A stretch of DNA of 64,000 bases from Taishania pollutisoli. GTDB taxonomy: Bacteria; Bacteroidota; Bacteroidia; Flavobacteriales_D; Crocinitomicaceae. Numbering within the stretch: the stretch's first letter is position 1; the number at the start of each line of letters is the position of its first letter. The notes beneath the pieces were generated by a model. That model was not told the origin of the DNA and did no database searches. It saw only the letters and a list, made by a program, of their open reading frames with translations. Made by a program: the position numbers and the translations under genes. Below, piece after piece: positions 56,881 to 64,000 of this stretch. The stretch is taken from the NCBI RefSeq assembly GCF_014518315.1, contig NZ_JACVEL010000003.1, forward strand, positions 328,660 to 392,659, written 5' to 3'.

Positions 56881-57867
56881 ATGAGAATCGCAGTTGTTGG
56901 TGCAACAGGAATGGTCGGAACAGTAATGCTCCAGGTGCTAAGAGAGGAAAATTTTCCTGTTACGGAATTGATTCCGGTTGCTTCTGAGAAGTCCGTCGGA
57001 CAAGTCATTCACTTTGGAGGAATTGACTGTCCTGTAGTTGGTTTACAAACGGCTGTCGACATGAAACCGGATCTGGCGATTTTCTCCGCAGGAGGAGATA
57101 CCTCATTGGAATGGGCGCCTAAATTTGCTGCTGCCGGAACAACCGTGATTGACAATTCTTCTGCCTGGAGGATGGATCCTTCCAAAAAACTGATCGTTCC
57201 GGAAGTAAACGGTCATTTATTGACAAAAGAAGATAAAATCATTGCCAATCCCAATTGCAGCACTATTCAGCTGGTATTGGCACTTGCTCCGTTGCACAAA
57301 GCATACGGCGTGAAGCGCGTGGTTGTCTCTACCTATCAATCCATTACAGGAACGGGTGTAAAAGCAGTAGAGCAAATGGAGAATGAACGAAACGGAATTT
57401 CCGGTGACATGGTTTATCCATACCCGATCGATAAAAACTGCCTGCCGCATTGTGATGCATTTCTTGAGAATGGTTATACGAAAGAAGAAATGAAGTTGAC
57501 CAATGAAACGAAGAAAATCCTGGACCCGGTGATCAATGTAACGGCAACAGCTGTTCGGGTTCCGGTTGTGGGAGGACATTCAGAGGCTGTGAATATCCAG
57601 TTTGAAAAAGATTTTGAGGTGGGTGCTGTTCGGAAATTGTTGCATGACGCTCCAGGTATTACATTGAAAGATGATCCGACAACAAATACCTACCCGATGC
57701 CGAAATACGCAGAAGGAAAAAATGATGTATTTGTAGGAAGAATCCGTCGGGATGAGTCACAACCGAATACAGTAAACATGTGGATTGTGGCGGATAACCT
57801 TCGAAAAGGGGCAGCCACCAACGCTGTTCAGATTGCTAAATTGTTGATTGAAAATAAGTTGGTTTGA
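56881..57867 (+). CDS. asd: Aspartate-semialdehyde dehydrogenase
   Basis: 328 residues. It makes aspartate semialdehyde for lysine, threonine and methionine synthesis. NADP binding is VVGATGMVGTVML at the N-terminus; the catalytic Cys126 is in IANPNCSTIQL; the substrate-binding EQMENERNG and GHSEAVN blocks follow. Length is normal. Its last 56 bases are duplicated twice downstream as part of a 294-bp tandem array. Confidence 0.95.
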   Translation: MRIAVVGATGMVGTVMLQVLREENFPVTELIPVASEKSVGQVIHFGGIDCPVVGLQTAVDMKPDLAIFSAGGDTSLEWAPKFAAAGTTVIDNSSAWRMDPSKKLIVPEVNGHLLTKEDKIIANPNCSTIQLVLALAPLHKAYGVKRVVVSTYQSITGTGVKAVEQMENERNGISGDMVYPYPIDKNCLPHCDAFLENGYTKEEMKLTNETKKILDPVINVTATAVRVPVVGGHSEAVNIQFEKDFEVGAVRKLLHDAPGITLKDDPTTNTYPMPKYAEGKNDVFVGRIRRDESQPNTVNMWIVADNLRKGAATNAVQIAKLLIENKLV

Positions 57868-57871
57868 TTTT

Positions 57872-58064
57872 CTCGCCAAGCCGTTAAGCCGCAAAGTTGT
57901 TATTTTTTTATTGCTTCTGCATGTCTTTTTGAGCGACTACTCATCGACGATTTTCTTTTTTCCAGTTCTATGTGAATCAACACATTACTGATCTCAGAAA
58001 CGTCAATCAGCAATGAACTAATACGCTATCCGACAAACTCTTTGCGCCTTCGCGCCTTTGCGAG
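57872..58064. repeat. Imperfect 25-bp inverted repeats within unit 1
   Basis: The left end (57872-57896, CTCGCCAAGCCGTTAAGCCG...) and the reverse complement of the right end (58040-58064, ending CGCGCCTTTGCGAG) agree at about 20 of 25 bases. The same pair is found in unit 2 (58166-58190 and 58333-58357); unit 3 keeps only the left end (58459-58483). Confidence 0.65.
57936..58015 (-). pseudogene. Frameshifted relic of a CDF transporter 3' end (unit 1)
   Basis: The minus strand of this stretch reads SEISNVLIHIEL after a one-base loss relative to the intact CDF tail (PEIGNVLIHIEPG). It is a decayed tail of a CDF gene carried inside the repeat unit. Confidence 0.6.
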
Positions 58065-58229
58065 CAATACGTTATGAATTGCTACGGATAATGTTTAACA
58101 AGAAACAGCCACCAACGCTGTTCAGATTTCTAAATTGTTGATTGAAAACAAGTTGGTTTGATTTTCTCGCCAAGCCGTTAAGCCGCAAAGTTGTTATTTT
58201 TTATTGCTTCTGCATGTCTTTTTGAGCGA

Positions 58230-58309
58230 CTACTCATTGACGATTTTCTTTTTTCCAGTTCTATGTGAATCAACATATTACTGATCTCAGAAACGTCAAT
58301 CAGCAATGA
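58230..58309 (-). pseudogene. Frameshifted relic of a CDF transporter 3' end (unit 2)
   Basis: Second copy of the relic with the same one-base loss as unit 1, so the loss came before the duplication. Confidence 0.6.
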
Positions 58310-58523
58310 ACTAATACGCTATCCCACAAACTCTTTGCGTCTTCGCGCCTTTGCGAGCAATACGTTATGAATTGCTACGGATAATGTTTAACAAGAAACA
58401 GCTACCAACGCTGTTCATATTTCTAAATTGTTGATTGAAAATAAGTTGGTTTGATTTTCTCGCCAAGCCGCTAAGCCGCAAAGTTGTTATTTTTTTATTG
58501 CTTCTACATGTCTTTTTGAGCGA

Positions 58524-59411
58524 CTACTCATTGACGATTTTCTTTTTTCCCGGTTCAATGTGAATCAGTACATTTCCGATTTCGGGAATTTCTGCTTGCA
58601 ATGTGTCTTTCAGCCGGTGTGAGATTTCATGTCCTTCCCGTACGCTGATGTCCTCATCCACAATGGCATGCAAATCCACCAGATAATTTAATCCCGCCTT
58701 TCGGATGAAGCATTTTTCCGTTCCCAATACCCCATCAACAGTCAGTGCGATTTTCCGGATTTCGGCAATTAACTCCTCGTATGTATTTTCGTCCATGATT
58801 TCTCCCAGTGCCGGGCGAAAGATCAGGTAACTGTTGTACAAAATGAAGCCGGAGGCAAGTAAAGCAGCCCAGTCATCTGCCGTTTCATACCCTTTTCCAC
58901 ATATCAAAGCGATAGTAATTCCGATAAATGCCGCGATAGAAGTAATGGCGTCACTTCGGTGGTGCCAGGCATCCGCTTTTAACGAAGAACTGTTGATCTG
59001 CCGGCTTTTGCGAATAACAATCTGAAAGGAAATCTCTTTCCAAATGATAATTGCTCCCAGTACAATGAGCGTCCACGGTTTGGGCAGGTCGTGGGGCGTT
59101 TGTATATTCTTAATACTTTCGTGGGCAATGATGAGTGCCGAAGCTCCCAGAAATGCCACAACAATAAACGTAATCAACGGTTCAATTCTCCCATGCCCAT
59201 ACGGGTGATTCTCATCCGCAGGACGGTTGGCATATTTAATTCCGAACAGAACCAGAATGGAAGAAAAAACATCGGTGGTTGATTCAATGGCATCGGCAAT
59301 AAGTGCGTATGAATTTCCAAAGAAACCAGCCAGTCCTTTAATCACAGCCAGGCTTGCATTTCCGAAAATGCTGAAATAAGCGGTTCGAACAGCTGTTTCT
59401 TTGTTGGTCAT
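58524..59411 (-). CDS. Cation diffusion facilitator family transporter
   Basis: 295 residues with six TM helices (first YFSIFGNASLAVIKGLAGFF, ending near residue 205) and a C-terminal ferredoxin-like domain (VDGVLGTEKCFIRKAG ... VREGHEISHRL). The metal sites are the IADAIEST (Asp in TM2) and ADAWHHRSDAI (Asp/His in TM5) motifs. It exports divalent ions such as zinc, iron, manganese or cobalt; which one is unknown. The 3' end borders the tandem array and its last bases are shared with unit 3. Confidence 0.93.
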   Translation of the reverse strand: MTNKETAVRTAYFSIFGNASLAVIKGLAGFFGNSYALIADAIESTTDVFSSILVLFGIKYANRPADENHPYGHGRIEPLITFIVVAFLGASALIIAHESIKNIQTPHDLPKPWTLIVLGAIIIWKEISFQIVIRKSRQINSSSLKADAWHHRSDAITSIAAFIGITIALICGKGYETADDWAALLASGFILYNSYLIFRPALGEIMDENTYEELIAEIRKIALTVDGVLGTEKCFIRKAGLNYLVDLHAIVDEDISVREGHEISHRLKDTLQAEIPEIGNVLIHIEPGKKKIVNE

Positions 59412-59496
59412 AATTCGGATATAAACACACTAAAAGTAATTCATTTCAGGCAAATAACAGAGTTTTGTGTTTCAATTTGCCGCGAGAAAGGTCAGC

Positions 59497-60882
59497 TTAA
59501 AGTGTTGATGGACATACATAATCTGTCTTCGGAATGGACGTATTTTTTAATGCTCCGTATCCTCCGGCAATATCAATCAGATTTGTGTAACCGTTCCGCA
59601 TGAGTAAGGAAATGGCGATCACGCTGCGGTATCCTCCCGCACAATGTATGTGATAGGTGGTATCCTTGTCTAATTTATTCAAATCATCATGCATGTAATC
59701 CAATGGATAAAAGATGGCATTTTCAACGTGTTCAGACTGGTATTCTCCCGGTTTTCTTACGTCAACAATGGTGCATCCTTTTGCTTGTGCTACTTCTTCG
59801 GCGGAAACAGAGGTAATCGTTGTCAATTCCCCGTCCCAAGCCGCAATACCCCCTTTCAGGTACCCGACTGTGTGGTCATATCCAACCCGTGCCAGACGTG
59901 TTACCGTTTCTTCTTCTTTTCCTTCCGGTGCGACCAATACAATCCGTTGTTTAATGTCCTGAATGATTGCTCCGACCCACATGGCAAACTGTCCGTTCAA
60001 CCCGATAAACAGGGAACCCGGAATAAATCCGTTGATGAATTCTGCTTGCGGACGAACATCCAGAATCAATGCGCCATTGGCAATTTCCTGTTTAAATGCA
60101 TCCGGTGACAGTGCTTGCGTTCCCCGGATGATGACTTCATCGATGGAATCGTAACCGGTTTTGTTCATCGCAGCATTTTTCGGAAAATACTGAGGTGGAG
60201 GAAGAATCCCGGTTGTCACCTCAGTAATAAACTCCTCTTTTGTCATATCCGAACGCAACGCGTAGTTGGTTTTCTTCTGATTGCCGAGAGAATCCTGTGT
60301 ATCAGAACTCATGTTTTTTCCACAGGCGGAACCTGCCCCGTGTCCCGGGTACACAATGATATCATCGGGAAGCGGCATGATTCTGTTGCGCAATGAATCG
60401 TACAGCATTCCTGCCAAATCTTCCTGTGTCAGGTCACTTTTAATCGCCAAATCAGGTCGCCCGACATCTCCCAGGAACAATGTATCTCCGGTAAATATGG
60501 CTGTTTCTTTTCCGTTTTCATCCAGCAGTAAAAAACAGGAAGATTCGGGAGTGTGCCCCGGTGTGTGCAATAATTTGATGGTCAGATCACCCACTTTAAA
60601 TTCCTGGTTGTCTGAACCGACCAGGCAGTCAAACGATGGATGTGCTGTTGGCCCGTATACAATTTCTGCACCCGTTTTTCTTGCCAGGTCAATGTGACCT
60701 GAAACGAAATCCGCATGAAAATGTGTTTCGAAAATATATTTAATGGTTGAATTGTTGGCTTTTGCCAGTTCGATGTATTGATCCACTTCTCTCAACGGGT
60801 CAATAACAATCGCCTCCCCTTTGTTGGAGATAAAATAAGCTCCCTGAGCCAGACATTTTGTATATAATTGCTGTACGTTCAT
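59497..60882 (-). CDS. Persulfide dioxygenase-rhodanese fusion (ETHE1-like MBL plus two rhodanese domains)
   Basis: 461 residues from ATG 60882 (the first 10 codons of the longer frame are unlikely). Residues 1-230 are an MBL-fold domain with THFHADFVSGH and HTPGHTPESSCF. Two rhodanese domains follow: the first (residues ~260-360) has APEGKEEE in place of the catalytic Cys loop and looks inactive; the second (~365-455) has HCAGGYRS with the Cys. The protein probably oxidises glutathione persulfide and moves sulfur in sulfide detoxification. Confidence 0.92.
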   Translation of the reverse strand: MNVQQLYTKCLAQGAYFISNKGEAIVIDPLREVDQYIELAKANNSTIKYIFETHFHADFVSGHIDLARKTGAEIVYGPTAHPSFDCLVGSDNQEFKVGDLTIKLLHTPGHTPESSCFLLLDENGKETAIFTGDTLFLGDVGRPDLAIKSDLTQEDLAGMLYDSLRNRIMPLPDDIIVYPGHGAGSACGKNMSSDTQDSLGNQKKTNYALRSDMTKEEFITEVTTGILPPPQYFPKNAAMNKTGYDSIDEVIIRGTQALSPDAFKQEIANGALILDVRPQAEFINGFIPGSLFIGLNGQFAMWVGAIIQDIKQRIVLVAPEGKEEETVTRLARVGYDHTVGYLKGGIAAWDGELTTITSVSAEEVAQAKGCTIVDVRKPGEYQSEHVENAIFYPLDYMHDDLNKLDKDTTYHIHCAGGYRSVIAISLLMRNGYTNLIDIAGGYGALKNTSIPKTDYVCPSTL

Positions 60883-60938
60883 GGTGTTGAAATTTGTTCT
60901 GTTTGTTATCAATTACTACTTGCAGTTTCAACGATCAG

Positions 60939-61544
60939 TTACCCGTTTTTAACTGCCAGGTTGATATTCTCAATATAATTGAGCAGTTTCTCCCTGCCAA
61001 ATCCGGATTCACTGGATGTGGTGAATACAGGTGGCAGTTCCTCCCAGTATTTCATCATTTCTTTCTTGTATTTTGCCATGTTTTTCTGCAGTGCAGAAGA
61101 CGAAAGCTTGTCAATTTTTGTAAAAACCATTGCAAACGGTATTTCTTTTTGTCCGCACCAGTTCATAAATTCCAGATCAATTTGCTGCGGTTCCAGACGG
61201 GAATCCAACAATACAAATACATTGAGCAGCTGTTCTCGTTTTGTCAAATAATCAGAAATAAACTTCTCAAATTTTTCACGGGCAGATTTTGACACTTTTG
61301 CATATCCGTACCCCGGCAAATCGACAATATACCACTCCTGGTTGATCAGAAAGTGGTTGATTAATTGTGTTTTACCAGGTTTTCCGGACGTTTTTGCCAA
61401 TTTCTTCTGTTCCGTCAGCATGTTGATCAAGGAAGACTTCCCCACATTGGAACGACCGATAAACGCGTATTCAGGCAAGTTGCCATCCGGGCATTTCTTG
61501 TGATCGGTATTTGAAATTGCAAAAACTGCTTCTTTGATTTTCAT
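60939..61544 (-). CDS. engB: Ribosome biogenesis GTP-binding protein EngB/YsxC/YihA
   Basis: 201 residues. GTPase motifs: G1 [12 protein letters not shown] (29-40), G2 [14 protein letters not shown]3 [10 protein letters not shown] and G4 VFTKIDKL. It assists large-subunit assembly and is usually essential. The ATG lies four bases after a -7 box, and GTTC lies 20 bases further upstream, like the SDR and uvrC genes. Confidence 0.95.
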   Translation of the reverse strand: MKIKEAVFAISNTDHKKCPDGNLPEYAFIGRSNVGKSSLINMLTEQKKLAKTSGKPGKTQLINHFLINQEWYIVDLPGYGYAKVSKSAREKFEKFISDYLTKREQLLNVFVLLDSRLEPQQIDLEFMNWCGQKEIPFAMVFTKIDKLSSSALQKNMAKYKKEMMKYWEELPPVFTTSSESGFGREKLLNYIENINLAVKNG

Positions 61545-61548
61545 GGTG

Positions 61549-61556
61549 CAAAATTA
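61549..61556 (-). promoter_or_regulatory. -7 promoter box, predicts leaderless engB mRNA
   Basis: TAATTTTG on the minus strand followed by CACC and the ATG; GTTC 20 bases upstream (61577-61580). Confidence 0.65.
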
Positions 61557-61670
61557 CGAAAAAAAGGGGGATGTCAGAACAGAAAAAGTACATTGAATTT
61601 TTACGACTTATTCGTATGAGATACAGATAATTTTCTTATATTCAGGTAAATTAACCATAAACCACCTTTC

Positions 61671-62183
61671 ATGAATTTACAGACAATTCAAAACCGGATT
61701 ATTGAAATTCGGGGTTGTAAAGTAATGCTGGATGTTGATTTGGCCACACTGTATGAAGTAGAAACACGTGTATTGAATCAAGCCGTAAGACGGAATATTG
61801 ACTTATTTCCGGGAGATTTTATGTTTCAATTGACGCTCGAGGAATGGGAATGTATGTCATCACAATCTGTGATGACATATTCTCAAAAACGACCAAAATC
61901 TGCACCTCCTTTGGTTTTTACCGAACATGGAGTGACAATGCTGGCAACTATTTTAAAGAGTAAAAAGGCACGGGAAATGAGTATCAACATTGTTCGCGTG
62001 TTTATTGCCCTTCGGCAATTTATCATGGATTATCGTGACTTGAGTGAACAGCTAAAAGCATTGGAAATACGATACAATCAACAATTCAGTGATGTCTACG
62101 AGGCAATTAACTATTTAATTCAAAAAGAGAAACAGCAAACAGAGCAAGGGGAACGGAAAAGAATCGGTTTTCGGAAAGAATGA
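61671..62183 (+). CDS. ORF6N domain protein (KilA-N/ORF6N type), first of two
   Basis: 170 residues. The ORF6N DNA-binding domain covers about residues 1-110: IQNRIIEIRGCKVMLDVDLATLYEVETRVLNQAVRRN (in parts), a hydrophobic FMFQLTLEEW and FTEHGVTMLATILKSKKA. A coiled-coil tail follows (LKALEIRYNQQFSDVYEAINYLIQKE). ORF6N proteins are common in Bacteroidota, often without other phage genes; their role is unknown. The next gene is a paralogue that overlaps by four bases. Confidence 0.87.
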   Translation: MNLQTIQNRIIEIRGCKVMLDVDLATLYEVETRVLNQAVRRNIDLFPGDFMFQLTLEEWECMSSQSVMTYSQKRPKSAPPLVFTEHGVTMLATILKSKKAREMSINIVRVFIALRQFIMDYRDLSEQLKALEIRYNQQFSDVYEAINYLIQKEKQQTEQGERKRIGFRKE

Positions 62184-62194
62184 AAATTATCATT

Positions 62195-62695
62195 ATGAAC
62201 TTACAGGAAATTCAAAATCGAATTGTTGAAATTCGGGGCCTTAACATAATGCTGGACTTTGATTTGGCAGCATTGTACGAAGTAGAAAACAGGACACTAA
62301 AACAAGCCGTCCGACGAAACAGGGATCGTTTTCCGGCGGATTTTATGTTTGAACTTACAGAAGAAGAGGTTGATTTACTGGTATCACAAAATGTGATACC
62401 ATCCAAAAGTTATCTCGGAGGAGCCGTACCTTTTGCATTTACAGAACAGGGAGTCGCTATGTTGTCCAGTGTTTTACGAAGCAAAAAAGCAATACATATG
62501 AACATTGCTATTATGCGTGTATTTGTATTGATTCGTCAATATACACTATCATACACGGATTTAACCAACCAACTAAAAGCATTGGAAATAAGATATCATC
62601 AACAATTCAGTGATGTATACGAGGCAATTAACTATTTAATTCAAAAAAACAAACAGCAAACGAAGCAAGGGGAGCGGAAAAGAATTGGTTTTTAA
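62195..62695 (+). CDS. ORF6N domain protein, second of two
   Basis: 166 residues when started at ATG 62195, which aligns with the start of the first copy (IQNRIVEIRGLNIMLDFDLAALYEVEN). A five-codon longer start at 62180 would give a four-base overlap with the first gene, so the two are co-translated. The N-terminal ORF6N domain has diverged from copy 1, but the tail (LKALEIRYHQQFSDVYEAINYLIQKN ... GERKRIGF) is almost identical to copy 1 at protein and DNA level. Confidence 0.85.
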   Translation: MNLQEIQNRIVEIRGLNIMLDFDLAALYEVENRTLKQAVRRNRDRFPADFMFELTEEEVDLLVSQNVIPSKSYLGGAVPFAFTEQGVAMLSSVLRSKKAIHMNIAIMRVFVLIRQYTLSYTDLTNQLKALEIRYHQQFSDVYEAINYLIQKNKQQTKQGERKRIGF

Positions 62696-62703
62696 ATTGC
62701 TAA

Positions 62704-62892
62704 TTACCGGTTAAATTTTTCATCATCCTTTATACTTTTTCGTACTCGAAGAATAACATAGATAACAAAAATTAAAAAACCTGCCGTAACAATCATCGCA
62801 GCTGTCGGTGGTACCCCACTAACACTGTCATGTGGAACGCTAAATGTCCCTTTTCCGGGATTGAGAGTTGTTTGTGTTAGAAAATGAATCAT
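62704..62892 (-). CDS. Small single-TM membrane protein
   Basis: 62 residues with one transmembrane helix (TAAMIVTAGFLIFVIYVILRV) and a basic/acidic C-terminus (RKSIKDDEKFNR). No family recognised; it is close to the convergent ORF6N gene. It may be a real small envelope protein or a chance frame; the regular TM and charged ends are in its favour. Confidence 0.5.
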   Translation of the reverse strand: MIHFLTQTTLNPGKGTFSVPHDSVSGVPPTAAMIVTAGFLIFVIYVILRVRKSIKDDEKFNR

Positions 62893-62972
62893 TGAAATGA
62901 AAACTTGTCAATTTAGCTGCTTATAAAAGCAATTATTTTAGTATCAGCAGGAGCAATATTACCAAATACATG

Positions 62973-62980
62973 TACTTTTG
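62973..62980 (+). promoter_or_regulatory. -7 promoter box of the sugar transferase gene
   Basis: TACTTTTG, 16 bases before the ATG at 62997. Confidence 0.55.
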
Positions 62981-62996
62981 AAACGATTTTTATTGT

Positions 62997-63587
62997 ATGA
63001 AACGCATTTTCGACATTGTTTGTTCACTTATTATTCTCCTGTTATTCTTTCCGTTCGGTTTGATCATCTCATTCCTGATTCTGTTGGAAAGCAGAGGAGG
63101 GATTTTTTACCGGCAGGAACGAATCGGTCGTTATGGGAAACCATTCCGTTTGTTTAAATTTCGCTCCATGCGGAAAAATGCAGACAAGCAAGGGAAATTG
63201 ACCGTGGGAATGCGGGATGCACGCATTACACGTACCGGTTACTTCATCCGCAAGTTCAAATTGGATGAATTTCCGCAATTTATCAATGTCATTGCCGGAG
63301 ATATGAGTATTGTCGGGCCGCGACCGGAGGTGAAAGAATACGTGGACCTGTATACGGAAGAACAACGTCAGATTTTGAACGTCCGACCGGGGATTACGGA
63401 TCTGGCTTCGCTGGAATACTTCGAAGAAAATGAATTGCTGGGACGGTCAGAAAATCCTCAGAAAACGTACATCGAAGAAATCATGCCGGCAAAAATTGAA
63501 CTGAACAAACGTTACCTGGCAAATCCCACGCTGGCAAATGACCTGCACATCATGTGGAAAACATTTGTGCGCATTATCAAACGATAA
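62997..63587 (+). CDS. Initiating sugar transferase (PglC/WbaP type)
   Basis: 196 residues. A single N-terminal membrane segment (IVCSLIILLLFFPFGLIISFLIL), then the polyisoprenyl-phosphate hexose-1-phosphate transferase core: GIFYRQERIGRYGKPFRLFKFRSM (in parts), LDEFPQFINVIAGDMSIVGPRPEV (in parts) with the catalytic Asp-Glu pair. Short PglC-like length. It links a sugar to undecaprenyl phosphate, the first step in a glycan. A following capsule or LPS cluster is not in the window. Confidence 0.9.
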   Translation: MKRIFDIVCSLIILLLFFPFGLIISFLILLESRGGIFYRQERIGRYGKPFRLFKFRSMRKNADKQGKLTVGMRDARITRTGYFIRKFKLDEFPQFINVIAGDMSIVGPRPEVKEYVDLYTEEQRQILNVRPGITDLASLEYFEENELLGRSENPQKTYIEEIMPAKIELNKRYLANPTLANDLHIMWKTFVRIIKR

Positions 63588-63612
63588 CTTTTTTATGCTC
63601 ATGTCATGACAT

Positions 63613-63635
63613 CCCTTTTTAAAGGAATGAAAGGG
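63613..63635 (+). terminator. Probable terminator of the sugar transferase gene
   Basis: CCCTTT and AAAGGG pair around an 11-base loop and are followed by GGTTTTTAG. A perfect ATGTCATGACAT palindrome lies immediately upstream (63601-63612). Confidence 0.45.
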
Positions 63636-63740
63636 GGTTTTTAGTGTTTTTTTAGCTGCAACAAGTACACAATCGTAAATCAAAAACAATAAAAATTCAC
63701 ATTTTTACACATTTATTTCACACATTAGTTGTTTTTTCAT

Positions 63741-63748
63741 TATATTTG
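63741..63748 (+). promoter_or_regulatory. -7 box of the gene at 63902
   Basis: TATATTTG, about 150 bases before the ATG, implying a long 5' leader (63749-63901) with a CCGGAG ... CTATTCCGG pairing. No riboswitch class recognised. Confidence 0.5.
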
Positions 63749-63901
63749 TACCGGAGAGTATTCTTTGCTCTATGACAAACTATTCCGGTGACCGGCAGCC
63801 ATTCAGTTGGTTTCCACTCCTCAACGACCAGCCGGATTACTTCACTGCCTCTCTTAGGCTTATTCTCCGTCAAAGCGGTAATCACTTAAATACATACACT
63901 T

Positions 63902-64000
63902 ATGAAAAAGAAAAAATTTTGTAACTTCCAGCTGTTTACTGTCCGGAGAAGCAGTTTGTTTATACTGTACCTGTTTATGCTGTCTGTCACCACACATATC
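63902..64000 (+). CDS. N-terminus of an exported protein (truncated by window end)
   Basis: Thirty-three codons are visible: a basic start (MKKKKFCNFQLFTVRR) and a hydrophobic stretch (LFILYLFMLSVTTHI) like a signal peptide. The rest is outside the window. It follows a sugar transferase and has a long leader, so it may be a large surface protein; the identity is unknown. Confidence 0.6.
   Translation, partial: MKKKKFCNFQLFTVRRSSLFILYLFMLSVTTHI

Larger units (their letters stand above)
57812..58547. repeat. 294-bp tandem array across the asd-CDF junction (two full units and a partial third)
   Basis: Unit 1 57812-58105, unit 2 58106-58398, unit 3 from 58399, which merges into the CDF gene. 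The marker TTGTTGATTG recurs at 57841, 58135 and 58428 (spacing 294 and 293). Each unit begins with the last ~56 bases of asd and ends near the tail of a CDF transporter gene. Units differ by scattered substitutions. Confidence 0.9.

Noticed and set aside
61557..61575. A-rich and G-rich run after engB promoter as a G-quadruplex
   Set aside because: Only a single G run; no set of four G tracts.
1..64000. CRISPR arrays, tRNA or rRNA genes, prophage or intact transposase
   Set aside because: I looked for spaced repeats, cloverleaf-like segments and transposase motifs and saw none; ORF6N genes alone do not make a prophage.

Overview
This window is chromosomal DNA from a member of the Bacteroidota, most likely a gliding-lineage Flavobacteriales (a Fluviicola/Crocinitomicaceae-like genome is my inference, not a proven assignment). 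The signs are Bacteroidota-type -7 promoter boxes (TAnnTTTG) in front of many genes, very little Shine-Dalgarno sequence, and several type IX secretion (T9SS) proteins: a PorW/SprE lipoprotein, a PorP/SprF-like outer-membrane protein paired with a PD40/OmpA protein, and three large or medium secreted proteins with T9SS-type C-terminal tails. I see no rRNA, tRNA, CRISPR array, prophage or intact insertion sequence. Most of the window is densely packed housekeeping and envelope genes with mixed orientation.

Layout. 0-1.1 kb: the 3' part of urocanate hydratase (hutU). 1.2-3.4 kb: an ECF sigma factor, a one-TM putative anti-sigma protein and two DUF4252 proteins in one tight operon. 3.5-12 kb: a small HTH protein, an SDR epimerase, an M42 peptidase, a rhomboid protease, a SixA-like phosphatase, metG and a YgiQ radical-SAM protein. 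12.2-15.6 kb: class Ia ribonucleotide reductase (nrdB then nrdA, minus strand). 16-25 kb: comF-like gene, FAD oxidoreductase, a T9SS cargo protein, an M23 peptidase, uvrC, cmk, methylmalonyl-CoA epimerase and another secreted protein. 25.4-36 kb: nitronate monooxygenase-like gene with an M16 peptidase, yebC, porW/sprE with a bactofilin, an EI24 membrane protein, an MscS channel, a TPR/PD40 protein and truA. 36-40.7 kb: GT2 glycosyltransferase, a second ECF sigma factor and rsmG, then tgt and an LptF/G permease. 40.8-47.9 kb: two small membrane proteins, tpx, the PorP/OmpA pair, superoxide dismutase, and a divergent DsbA-like/HxlR regulator pair. 48-57.9 kb: lon, an alpha/beta hydrolase, mtnA, a second DsbA-like protein, a VOC protein, a lamin-tail-domain secreted protein and asd. 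57.8-58.6 kb: a 294-bp tandem repeat array built across the asd/cation-transporter junction. 58.5-64 kb: CDF transporter, persulfide dioxygenase-rhodanese, engB, twin ORF6N genes, a sugar transferase, and the first codons of another exported protein.

Themes. Thiol and oxidant handling recurs (tpx, Fe/Mn-SOD, two DsbA-like proteins, HxlR, an ETHE1-like persulfide dioxygenase, M42 and Lon proteolysis), as does envelope/T9SS biology. Regulation looks simple: in six genes a TAnnTTTG box lies exactly four bases before the ATG, which predicts leaderless mRNAs. The most unusual DNA is the asd-CDF tandem array, whose units carry imperfect 25-bp terminal inverted repeats and a frameshifted relic of a CDF transporter tail. 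I found no clear new defence or biosynthetic system; the array, the leaderless promoter set and the palindromic HxlR operator candidate are the best leads.
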